From NCBI GenBank assembly GCA_900095095.1, contig FMBT01000313.1, positions 372,001-436,000 on the forward strand: a stretch of 64,000 nt of DNA, written 5' to 3'. Origin of the DNA: Fragilariopsis cylindrus CCMP1102 (lineage: Eukaryota; Bacillariophyta; Bacillariophyceae; Bacillariales; Bacillariaceae). The notes under the pieces were generated by a model. The model searched no databases. It was not told the DNA's origin and saw only the letters and a list, made by a program, of their open reading frames with translations. Made by a program: the position numbers and the translations under genes. Of this stretch, positions 10,513-20,862 are shown piece by piece. Position 1 is the first letter of the stretch; each line of letters begins with the position of its first letter.

Positions 10513-12150
10513 ATGTTGTTGGAAGATACAATTCTCAAGTTATTTGCACTGGTCGATTCCGTCGTGGAATTATATCTTGGAACATTTATCAAACCATTCT
10601 TATCGATTCACGAGAAATTTTATACTGCTTTGAATAAGACATTACGAAAAGTGTTAGAGGATCATCGAGGAAATATTCCGGATTGGTGTACTGCTAATTT
10701 TATCACCTACGCACGCACGGTATTGGTCGTCCCGACCCTATTATTCTTAGCCTGGGATTATCAGTTTGTACCCAGTATTCTAGTTCTTGTGGTTGATTTT
10801 GGTGATTTTTTAGACGGTGTCGTGGCACGTTTTTGGATGGATATTAAAAAAGAAATCGATGAGGCATTATCAAGTAAAGAGAAGACAGCTGCGTCGTCTC
10901 CACCCACATCGGATGATGATGAAAGTTATCGTAAGTATGTATTACCTTCGAGAGAGGAAAAGAAAATAAATGTCACTGTTGTCTTCGTCGACAACGACGC
11001 TTGAAAACGACATCATATTACTACATATTGTTTTCCATTCTATAAACTAACTGACTCGGATTGCTATTCTTTTATAAATCTCGTATTTTTTTATGAACAA
11101 AATGAAATTAACCAGAGGTCGTCACAACTGGATCACCACAGACCTTACCGTCATGGTTAGTTCTTCATCGAAACCGAACTTATGGAGGATTCGTCGACGC
11201 TGTGGTACGTTGTATAGAATGAAAATGAAAAGGAAGAGGCCTCGTTCTATACGAATACAAGCAGTAGTGTTTAGTATCCCGTAGGATGTTTTTTATCAGA
11301 GACGCGACTTTTCTTTATTTACCTTATCAACAATTGCTATTCTCTAACCCCCACAACATTTATATCTTTTTTTCACAAACATACACAGTGTGACAAAGCG
11401 TTTGTGATCCCATGTTGGATTTCTCTCCTCCATATTGTCCCACAGTCCAACCATCTCCGATGGCTTCAATATACTGTGTTACTCTTTTTGATTTTGGCGG
11501 AGGTGGCTAGTGGTTGTATTCGATTCCGTGCCTACTTCACTAGTGTAGCGGTTCCGGCACCGAAGGTAGAAGGGTTTGATTTTTCGACCTCGGCAGTTAA
11601 GGCGGATCATATTGGTAAGGCAAAGCAAACTTTCGAAATGGTAGGAACAGCATTATTCATTCTACCATGGATGATTCATTATCTTGGTTTATTTTTCTTG
11701 ACGTTAGCTGTACCGTTAGCGTATGAAAGTGTTCGACGTAAGATCCATAAACGAGTTCTGTATGTGAATGCCAGTAGTCAAAATAAATCGAACACCAATT
11801 TAGATTACACAACATTAAAATTTTGGATGCAAGCGAAGGCGATGGGATCGAAATTGATTGTTGGCTTTGCGGAAGAGAACGACGATGACGATAGCAACAA
11901 CAAAAAGACTGATATGGGGAAGATTTTTAATGCCTGTGCCTGCAGTTGTGTGGATGAAGTTATTGCCGAAGCACCTGCAAAATTAGATTTGATGTTTTTG
12001 GAAAAACAAAAAATCGATTTCGTTGTTTCGACTGCTGTAGAAACTCAGTTTGTAACCGATGAGGTTGTAAATGCTGGACGTTGTCTGACAATTGGCGAAG
12101 ACGGCGTTGTACGCTTGTTCAAATTGAAAGATGCCACAAAGAAGGATTAA
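10513..12150 (+). CDS. CDP-alcohol phosphatidyltransferase fused to a cytidylyltransferase-like domain
   Basis: Three exons by hand: 10513-10930, 11116-11204 and 11389-12150 (GT-AG; phases 1 and 0), 422 aa. Residues ~57-285 are a multi-pass CDP-alcohol phosphatidyltransferase: D101-G-x2-A-R106, later G163-x3-D167-x3-D171, and the IGKAKQT segment near 244-250 typical of the PgsA/PIS-like branch. These enzymes move a phosphatidyl or phospho-base group from a CDP-linked donor in membrane lipid synthesis. The usual 8 residues between AR and G are replaced by 56, including an acidic stretch. Residues ~290-415 resemble CTP:phosphocholine/phosphoethanolamine cytidylyltransferases: MGSKLIVGF, then SCVDEVIAEAP, then FLEKQKIDFVV, in the right order and spacing. 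The nucleotide-binding HxGH is absent (DYTTLKF in that place) and the RTEGIST motif is not kept, so this half is probably not catalytic. The substrate cannot be read from sequence. Confidence 0.8.
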
Positions 12151-12705
12151 AGTAAAGAGTTGCATATAGTTTTTTTTTAATGACTGCAAGTAGATCGTGC
12201 TAATATATATAATACACTTGTATACTAAAAGTAGAACAGTAATTGAGAAACATATACCGTATACTCTGTAGTGTAGGAGTTATACAAGCATGCACAATAT
12301 GATGATGAGTACTCTCGTTTTTCGTTGGATAACATGCAAAATACTCAAACGCATCCAAGAAATTATATCCATAAGGTAGAGATTACTGCACAGTTTAAGG
12401 AATAAATTGATACTGAAGTCATTACATCTTGTCAAATCATTACTTTGGATTTTCAAGATGTAACCATTTAAGGCTGATAAATATATAGTCTAAGCTTGTT
12501 TTAGTGTCTTATCGCCACATCAGAAATCATTATCTCTAAAAAGTATTAGGAACTGTGTTTTTAACTTTAATTTTGATAAGTTAATTACGATAGCTTCTCA
12601 ATGTGCAATGGTTTACATGACATGAATGATTAGAATGAAAAACAATCATAGTCTTTTGGATAATTGAGACTCATCCAGTGAGTACTTGTACATCATCGAA
12701 GTGCA
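12151..12705. other. Convergent 3' intergenic region
   Basis: AT-rich space between two genes that point at each other. It must contain both 3' UTRs; nothing else seen. Confidence 0.5.
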
Positions 12706-15602
12706 TTAAGCTTTAATTTCAGCCATACTGGTATCTGCGGTATGACCATCAAAAAGTTTCTTTGACTGAAAATCTTCGAGAGAAGTAGATGGCGAAACCA
12801 GCGCTCCCTTTTCAAGTTTATCCATGTTTGCAATATGAGAAGTTACATCAGCACTAAAGTCGAAAAAAGGGGACAAAAAAGAGGAATTGTTTTATATAGG
12901 GATGAGGAATTTTCGGTAAACAATATTGTTCTTTCCACAGAAATAACGCGAAGATTTTATCTATCAAGATATGATTTCTATTCTCACCAAAAATAGTCTT
13001 TTGAGAGCGTTTATTTACTTAAAATCATGTTGACTTACACAGATGTGGGCGAGGGTGATGGCATACCCCCATCCTCTTCTTTCTTTTCACTTTCAATTTC
13101 AATTTCGCCTTTACCGTCCTCCTCCTCCTCCTCCTGGTCGACAAGAGCTCCACCCTCACTCTTACTTTTGACCATATCATCATTTACACTTTCACTTTCA
13201 CGTTCCTTCGCCTTCTTCTTCTTCTTCTTCTTGATTTTCTTTTTCTTTTCCTCTTCTTTATTTTCACTCTCACTTTCAATTTCGCCCCTAGCGTCCTCCA
13301 CCTCCTCCTGGTCGACAAGTCCCCCGTTGTCCTCACTCTTACTTTTGACCATATCATCATCTACACTTTCACTTTCGCGTTCCTCCGCCTTCTTTTTCTT
13401 CTTCTTCTTATTTTTCTTCTTCGTCTTGCCTTCATTCTTGTCGATGTCCTTGCTATCAACTTCATCTCGAACTACATCACCCTTCTCTTGATCATCCTCA
13501 ATCTTGCTACGTATTGGCGACGTTGGTGGCGATTTGGATACGGGATTGGCCCAAGATTTCCATCCAGATATAGGTCGCTGGGCTACAAAAGTATATTCGT
13601 TTGGTAAGTCAGTTCTTGTCGTTGACATTTCTTCTGATTGCAAATTCGAGTCGTTGGGCATAAGTACTGCAGTCGCACCGACCATCCCTACTCCAATAGC
13701 CGCACCAGCTCCGAGACTTGCCAGCGCCTCGACTGATACGCCACCCAGAAGAGCTAACTCTGTAATAGTAGCACCGACAGCTTCTACAGCACCGAGTACT
13801 GCAAATGGCATAGCTATCGTAATCGCAAATCCCATTGCACCTATAAAAAATAGAGCTATAAGTATAAGTTTCAAATGTATTCCACGCAAAAAGAGAACAT
13901 ACACACACAAAGTTGGAAATGTTCCCCTCTTTTTCTATTATTTGCGCAGTCCACAGTTAATATCATATAGAAGAAGAAGAAGAGAAGAAAAAAACGTACC
14001 TGCAATCTTTCCTCCACTGACAGTACGAGGCAAACGTGGATCTAACCTCCATGCATTTTTTAGGTTCGTTTGTCCCTCTCCATCCGTTGTACATAGTGAT
14101 CCATCGTCTTCACTTACGGCTAAGTATCTTAAATGCTCCCTTGATAAGAACATAACACCCCCATTAAGTGATTCTTGTTTCTCCCAAAAGCACCAGGAAC
14201 CCTTAGAGGTCGTCGTATGAACATCACCTTTGGAATTACATCCTAAATACTTTTCATGAGCGATGGAAAAAAATGTCATGAAACCATCAGGTGTTACTTC
14301 CACTTTCCATTCCTCCTGTTTTCTTTTGTTTTTCGTAAGATATGCTGCACCCTTGCGACTAGAAACATGCATATCCGGTGCACTATGTTTGGAATATATT
14401 TGATTGTAATCACTGGCGGTAATGTTGTTGTTCTTCACTACGACTACGTCGTCATTATCTTCGTCGTTGAAAGCCGTATCACATTCCAGGGGCCGTAAAC
14501 CTTCACCATCATCATCATTATCAACAACAACATCATCAACAACATCAACATCCGTCTTTCTTGCGGTGGATGCAAAAAGGGACGTCAAGTAATATATATG
14601 GGAATGGGCGGCATTTACATGCCATAATGCATAATCATTAGGCTTTGTTGTCGTCCAAAGAGCTTCATTTTTTGATCGTCCAACACTAAGATACCGACTG
14701 GACGCGACATTCTTTAGGTACAAACCCTTACCGTCAGCTGCTGGTTCCAATCGCCACCGTTCAGCATAGCCCAAGGTAGGATTTGATGACGAATCGGTTG
14801 CGTATACTTGTCCGTCGGTATTGGAACTCAAAAATTTCGTATAATGCGTCCAACTTGAGATATAAAGATCACCATTTCCAACCTCGATGAATCTAAAAAC
14901 TTCCCACCCGTTCAATCCACTATTCAATGAAAGCTGACCGAGTAAATTACACCGCAAATTACAGTGCATAACAGGATTGGACATGAAACATAATTCTCCT
15001 GAAGTAAATTTGAGTTCCCATGTCGATGGTGATCCCGAGTTCTTACTAGTCATCAATTGAAAATCTTCGTCCGATGTGAATCCTTTAAGATTGGTGGTGT
15101 ATGCCAACCGTCTAGGAGCATGTTCTTTTGACATCAATATGTATTGACCATCGGTTCCACCAGAGGATTCTGACATAGATGTCAAAGATGACGACGATGA
15201 TGTTGACGATGACTTTGACATTATCATCCACCAATATGTTGATGGTGAGGATATATCAGTAACGCTAACTCTACCTTTGTCGTCGCTACACAAATACTGA
15301 CCTGTTTCACTATGTCTGATTTGTAATACTCGTCTAAGTGCTGTTTCATTTCCTTCATCACCGTCACAACGAGCATAGTCGAGATGAAGGTACCATTCTT
15401 CGGTAGGTTTTCGATCCTTACTGAAAGTAACAATATATTGGTTTTGCGATTCATCTACTGCACGTGTATATCCTATCCCGATATTAGTATTGTTTTTGGT
15501 TAGTGTTTTCACTGTTAGCCGCATTCCCATTTCCTTCTCTGTTATCAAACATCGAGTGGCTTCGATACACGGAAATTCATCGGTAATGGCGTTAGTAATC
15601 AT
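12706..15602 (-). CDS. Fascin/beta-trefoil-like repeat protein with hydrophobic segment and charged tandem-repeat tail
   Basis: Three exons by hand: 15602-14000, 13840-13039 and 12853-12706, 850 aa. Exon joins: GGKIA-G-AMGFAIT (phase 1) and PTSV-ADVTSH (phase 2). Residues ~1-530 carry repeated blocks of the pattern GQYLCSDDKGRV, RYLSVGRSKNEALWT, KYLGCNSKGDVHT and RYLAVSEDDGSLCTT, each followed by W-x-(L/V/F). That is how beta-trefoil (fascin-like) units look. Then ~535-600 is a Gly/Ala-rich hydrophobic stretch (FAITIAMPFAVLGAVEAVGA) that could form two or three membrane helices. The tail holds two copies of a ~55-residue unit, (K)n-A.ERESESV.DDMVKSKSE..G.LVDQEE, followed by acidic residues. 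The function is unknown; similar trefoil folds bind actin or sugars. The third exon is short (48 codons) and rests only on splice consensus and phase. Confidence 0.65.
13060..13400 (-). repeat. Tandem ~165-bp coding repeat (KKK-ERESESV-MVKSKSE-LVDQEE)
   Basis: Two direct copies in exon 2 of the fascin-like gene, centred near 13370 and 13190, differ by a few substitutions and small indels. Both copies keep the reading frame. Confidence 0.8.
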
Positions 15603-17380
15603 GGTGAATCTATGTTTCCGTATCTGTCGGAAATATACAGTGCTGCTGGTATCTCGGTTTAGTACAATGTAGCGAGCTACTAAAGGTTACAACAAGCAAG
15701 TTATATTTTTGATGTCTTTTTTGTCTCGGTATTTTGTTCTTAGTGCATCTTTGTGTTTCTCATGTACCAACGACTATTATTATTAATATCAAAATATCAA
15801 ATAAAAGTATGTAACGCTTCGTCTCCGTACAGGCTGTACTTCAAGTAAGTATTCTACTATCCGCGTAGCGTAAAACTTGCGCGACCAAATTTGTTGAGTG
15901 GACACGACACAGCTGCATAGCAGTACAGAATAGGCCCAAAGAACTTTTACAGAGATCATGTTGTTGTTGTTGTTGTTGTTGACAACAGTTCATTGTAGAA
16001 AGGTTCTGTTTTTGTTTGAATTCAGTCGCTAACCTTTGCTACCGTATCAGGAACAAGTGGCTTGATTATCAAATGCTATGTATTAATAGGTGAAATGCTT
16101 GAAGGTAGACACTAAATAAAGTACTAATTGATCTTCTACCTAAGTAAGTAATTGTTCTACGATATAAACATGATGATCTTTAAAGGACTTCCTTGCTTTG
16201 ACATACACATTATACTGTGACCAAAGAAACATACCCTCTGAGTGGGGTAGAGAGATGTGCCACTAACTAACCAGAGTGTAGATTAAACTCTAGCTAGTGA
16301 AATAAAAACAAGCCATTACATTAGTACACTACACAAATTATCGATGCATACCACCTAAAATAGTGTCTATGTATGTTGGATTCCTATACTATTACAATGT
16401 ACATATCGATAATAGCTACGACTAGTGTAGCATTATTGGAGTAATAAGTTGCAAGAGTTTCATATCGTTTTTAGGAATGGCTTCAAAAAAGAATTAAAAA
16501 CAAAATCCCATTGTCAACTAGCATCCACTCAAGATATATATGCATGATGCATGGTTGCTGTCTCTAACATAAACTTGTCCATATAAAATACACAGCAAAT
16601 AAAATGCTAGACAATTCAAATATGCTAATAATACTTTTTAATGGGTAACATGCAGATATTGAATCTAAGCAGTAACATAATATATTCTCCTCTTGAAAAA
16701 AGAAAGAAGCTGATATGCTTTGTGCCATTTCAGCACGATCAAAGCTTGTTCACATGAAAGTTCGGACAGGGATACTCTATTGGAGCACACAGTTCTAGCC
16801 ATAAAAACAAAAAGTAAATTCGGTTATTTTAGAAATAGAACTACTTATGTCAGGATGGGCAAATGTGGCCATACAGTACTGTAAAGGAAAAAGATTAGGC
16901 CTACCCCTTAGATCGGGGTCTCTCCGGGGTCTCTCCCGGCTCTTACGCTACTTATCGTGGAGCTAATCGAGCTACAGTACTGCTTATCGTGGAGTTAATC
17001 GAGTGAGTCCCGGGTTAGCGCAAATGAATCGAAGACACCTACTAACACAAAACACAAACTTAAAACCAATCTCAAAACTCAAACGACATTCAAAATGACA
17101 GAAAGCGATCACTTTTTTAGCGATGAGATACGTTTCTTCTTTCTAGCCTTCGGCTAGACTAGCTAGTCCAAGTGATTTGAATACGCTGTTGCTTGCCTAT
17201 CGTAGTTGATGATGAATTACTCATAATTTTTACTGCTCGACAACAAAAAGAGACCTTTTATAAATTTCCAAATATTCCTGTTCAAAGTTCAAATCAATTC
17301 GCATATCTATCCAGACTCAGTTCAAATCACATATCTATCCAAGTTTAATCCTGTCCAACTCAACTAGCTTCCTTATCGCA
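15603..17380. other. Divergent upstream region, no gene seen
   Basis: About 1.8 kb between divergent genes. It contains a (GTT)n run at 15962-15980, two ~20-bp copies of CTTATCGTGGAGYTAATCGAG at about 16948 and 16983 in direct orientation, and a short perfect hairpin CTAGCC-TTC-GGCTAG near 17142. No ORF with a recognisable domain. Confidence 0.5.
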
Positions 17381-19175
17381 ATGAACGATCAAGCAAGGAC
17401 CAGAGAGGAAAAAAATCGAATAAATTCTGTCTCCGATAGACGTCAAAGGTTTATTCGAACTAAGATTCTACCATTGCTTCATGACATCAATAACGAACAA
17501 CATGCTGCTAGAAGTAAGTTCTATTCTATGTGTATTGATTGTTATTCAATCACTGAAAAAACTACTTCTTCTGACTTGTTTGTCTTTCTTTTTAAATGCT
17601 TTGATCTTTTGTACAGAATTCACGAAGTTATTATACTTAAAGGATGTTGTTCAAGACTACGATACGACCAGAATTTACTGGTCTAAACAGAAACGAGAAT
17701 TCAAACAAGCCCATCCAAAGATCCATCAACAGATTGAAATTTTACAGGCGGAACTCAAGCACTTCCTCTCGGGTCTATCAATCCTTGATAGTATCAAGTC
17801 AACTTCATCCAAAGTTCTGATTAGGAAATTGGAAGCAGTAGTTGCGATGTGTGCATCTAAGACCGGCAGTGATCAATTTATTTCTATCAGAGAAAATGAA
17901 TTGCTTGGACAAAAGTCTCATACGGCAACTAAATATCTGGGAGGCGCAACTGCGACTTCCGATCACAATCAATCCCAACAAATGGATGGACTACTTGCTA
18001 CTGCTCTCGCTTCGCCTGGACCAACTGCAAATGCAAGTGCGAATGCTGCAGGTGTAGAGAGGGCTCTGAAATCTCCTGTCGCTAGCAAATTGGTTGGAAC
18101 TCCAAAGAAACCGCCTTTATCTCCGTTTCCACCTCCGAATGCAAGAGCAAATGCTGCAGGTGTGAAGAGGGCTCCGAAATCTCCTGTCGCCAGCAAATTG
18201 GTTGGAACTCCAAAGAAGCCGCCTCCACCTCCGAGTGCAAGTGCAAATGCTGCAGGTGTAGGTGTAGGGGGAAATGGTCCACCGAATTCGCCATCTCCTA
18301 TCACGATTATTGTAGAATACCAAGGAAAGAAACGTGAAATGGGTATCGCTGTACCACGTGAGCGTCACAATAGTTGGGAATTGATGACTAAAGCCACCAA
18401 TAAGATCATCTTAAGTACGACTACCAAAGAATTTATGTTATCGAGCCAATGGGTTTCTTTTGATGTTGTGATTAACCCTGAACTACGCAAATATGTCGAA
18501 TGGACCGTCAAAGGTGAAATGTCTTCATATGGTACCTTTACCATGGACCACAAAGGAAACAATAGTGCCGATTTTGTGTTTATGATTCCATCCAAGCAAG
18601 ACTGCATTTCGCAGAAGATGGTCTGCCGTATTGCGCCCTTACTTTCGATCCAAAACTTCGTTGTTCATCAGACATCTTCTATCAAGTTTACTACTAGTAG
18701 TGAAAAGTGCAGTGGTCCAGCTGCTGACCATTTTAAGAACAGCTCTGGACCTATGGGATCAAGTCTTCGAATCACCACTCGTCCTCTAGCGAAATCTTCT
18801 CCTAATCCTGCAAAAAGGCAGCGCGCCGGGTCATTGTTTAAGAAAGGACAACCTCTTAACCTTTCCGGATTTGTTACCTCTTCGGGTGGCATCCCGAAAG
18901 TTCTTAAGATAAGCTTCGATCAAAATGTCGGTGATGTTGTTGAAGGGGATCAACGCAAAACGAGAAAACCGGTTGTAAAGTATGATCAGACCCTTCTTTT
19001 GGAGAATAAAATAGCCGATGCAGATGAGAATAGCACCCTTGTTGATATGTTGAACCAAGAAAGGAAGGAAAATGAAAATAACTCCAAGAAAAATAGGGCA
19101 CTCGTCGAGATTCTTTCGAATACTCCTAAAAGAAATGACAGAACGAATCTTCGTCCACGCACCTCATTCCCATAA
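17381..19175 (+). CDS. Unrecognised protein with Ala/Pro-rich internal repeats
   Basis: Two exons by hand: 17381-17513 and 17617-19175, joined in phase 1 (HAAR-K-FTKLLYLKDV), 563 aa. The donor is GTAAGT and the acceptor TTGTACAG. The intron-internal ATG at 17481 could start a longer exon-2 frame but would read through the splice site. The N-terminus is basic and helical (MNDQARTREEKNRIN). Residues ~185-260 hold two and a half copies of ANAAGV.RA.KSPVASKLVG followed by TPKKPP, at 36- and 32-codon spacing. The middle (~270-400) looks globular, with beta-like stretches such as ITIIVEYQGKKREMGIAVPR and WVSFDVVINPELRKYVEW. The C-terminus has a basic, nuclear-signal-like NPAKRQR. I recognise no family. 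It could be a host gene or an element-encoded structural protein; nothing around it decides. Confidence 0.55.
18040..18262 (+). repeat. Coding minisatellite, ~108-bp and 96-bp units
   Basis: The word AATGCTGCAGGTGT recurs at about 18042, 18150 and 18246, and AAATTGGTTGGAACTCCAAA recurs in the first two units. The repeat sits in frame inside the unrecognised gene. Confidence 0.85.
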
Positions 19176-19499
19176 GATTATCTCGAAAGATTCGATCGGG
19201 ATGCGTGAATACTTGACTATCGTATTGCTTTTGCTTCTTCATTGAACATTCATATAATGTGTCTCTCTTTATTGTTCCATCACGCTTATCCTTCTTACGG
19301 CGTGCTTCATGTCTCATGTCCAATGGCATTTGTCACAAATTCCAATAATAATATTACTTAGCAAATTATTTGTAGTCTTAGACTATAAACTACTTGTTAT
19401 GATATTTAGACTACAAACTTCTCGTTATGATATTATGATGCATCTCCCCATAGATTCGATTCCTTGATACAATTGTATAGTATAATAACTTACTTCCTA

Positions 19500-19524
19500 T
19501 CGGGGGCGGCGGGGGGGGGGGGGG
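19500..19524 (+). repeat. G-rich homopolymer tract
   Basis: GGGGGCGGC followed by about 16 G. Similar pure C or G runs lie at 47168-47183, 51517-51531 and 59066-59080. All four lie outside exons. Such runs are hard to size by sequencing, so lengths are uncertain. Confidence 0.9.
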
Positions 19525-19717
19525 AATCTAAGCAAATGTTCTGCTCAATTTTTACGGTTAGTTATTATGGTGCGAGATTTAGAGAAAAATTGAACAAATC
19601 GCGATGTGTTGACAAATTCAAAAATGGCAATACAATAATGTGTATGGCATAGTACACAACTAATATATATACTTGTATAAAAATAGAAGACTGGAGAAAG
19701 AGAGCTAAGATCTAGAA

Positions 19718-20698
19718 ATGGCATCTAAAACTGAGAATGGTCCTATCGCCGCATCAATAGCGAAGGATACAACGAAAACCACGACAGGCGAAATAATAGT
19801 ATTGGGGAAACGCAAGGAACCTCCACTCCCTCCAATAATAACATCCACGGCCGCATTTTCATCATCGTCGTCGTCGTCATTAAAAACTCTCGTCGATGTA
19901 GCATTCGAAAGGATGTTTGGATATTCCTGGGGTACCACTTTCGATCTTTCTTCGACTATTAGTAGCATTAGCAGTAGTAATAATAATAGTAGTAATAATA
20001 ATAATAGTGAGCATCAGCAAATGGTACAAATTTTTGGTCCATTACGGACGGCACGAATTCTCAATCAAAAATGGAATGTTACAGCTCCTCCATCGTCATC
20101 GTTGTCATCATACGGCAACTATAAAGACTCAATCATCGCATCATCAAGTACTACTGCTCAGAGATTAGTATATTCTTTTTCTTCTACTAGTAATGGTACT
20201 AGTAATGGTACTAGTAATGCTAATTGCGAGAAAGATTCTTCTGCAAGTATATCAAGAAAAGATAAGAGAATGCGATTGGAAGAAAAGGATTACAAGAATA
20301 TTGAATTGCCTAAACATATGATACGATCATCAGTGGTACCATCACAACCAACTCAATCAGCACAAACGACTTCGTCGACGACGACAACATATAATAAAAA
20401 TAGTAGTACAAGTACAAGTACAAGCAGTAATCTTGATCATGTATTGAAACAAATTGCTGGTAAGAAACAAATGAATACAGTAGAAAAAACTAGTAAGGAT
20501 TGGGAAGGGTTTAAAGAAACAGATCAAACATTACAAGATGATTTAGAACGAACCGCACAATCCAAAAATGCCTACCTAGTCAAGCAAGATTTTTTAAATC
20601 GTGTCGATCAACGTAAATTCGAATTAGAAAAAGTAGAACGTGACCGTGACCGTTCTCGACGAGCAGCTTCGTCGTCGTCTTCTTCTTCAGCAAAGTAA
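19718..20698 (+). CDS. BCNT/Craniofacial-development-1-like protein (SWC5 homologue)
   Basis: 326 aa in one exon, ATG at 19718. Residues ~1-225 are Ser/Thr/Asn-rich and weakly conserved. The C-terminal ~75 residues form a BCNT-C domain: LKQIAGKKQMNTVEKTSKDW, EGFKETDQTLQDDLERTAQS, then KNAYLVKQDFLNRVDQRKFE. The domain's usual landmarks are all there: the basic start, the E-K-S/T-x2-DW core, and the YL.KQ.FL.R.D.R.FE ending. In yeast and metazoans this domain belongs to SWC5/CFDP1, a subunit of the SWR1/SRCAP remodeller that exchanges histone H2A for H2A.Z; a nuclear role of this kind is inferred here. It is convergent with the PPR gene, with 164 bp between stop codons. Confidence 0.88.
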   Translation: MASKTENGPIAASIAKDTTKTTTGEIIVLGKRKEPPLPPIITSTAAFSSSSSSSLKTLVDVAFERMFGYSWGTTFDLSSTISSISSSNNNSSNNNNSEHQQMVQIFGPLRTARILNQKWNVTAPPSSSLSSYGNYKDSIIASSSTTAQRLVYSFSSTSNGTSNGTSNANCEKDSSASISRKDKRMRLEEKDYKNIELPKHMIRSSVVPSQPTQSAQTTSSTTTTYNKNSSTSTSTSSNLDHVLKQIAGKKQMNTVEKTSKDWEGFKETDQTLQDDLERTAQSKNAYLVKQDFLNRVDQRKFELEKVERDRDRSRRAASSSSSSSAK

Positions 20699-20862
20699 TA
20701 ATATGCTATCTAAGAAATGAAACAATTATAATTATAGTAATAATATTAAAAGAAAGTTATTTAGTAAGAGATTATCATTAATTATGAATCAGTAGTGTAG
20801 GTGATACAGTGTAAGGTTCTAACTTTCTCAAATTCGTTAGAGTTGCTTGTTCACTAACTGCA

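Noticed and set aside
13027-13491. Plus-strand Ser/Phe-rich frame
   Set aside because: Antisense of the Lys/Glu repeat tail of the fascin-like gene.
17481-17616. ATG at 17481 as the start of the 564-codon frame
   Set aside because: The frame would translate the intron; exon 1 from ATG 17381 joins in phase through good GTAAGT/ACAG sites.
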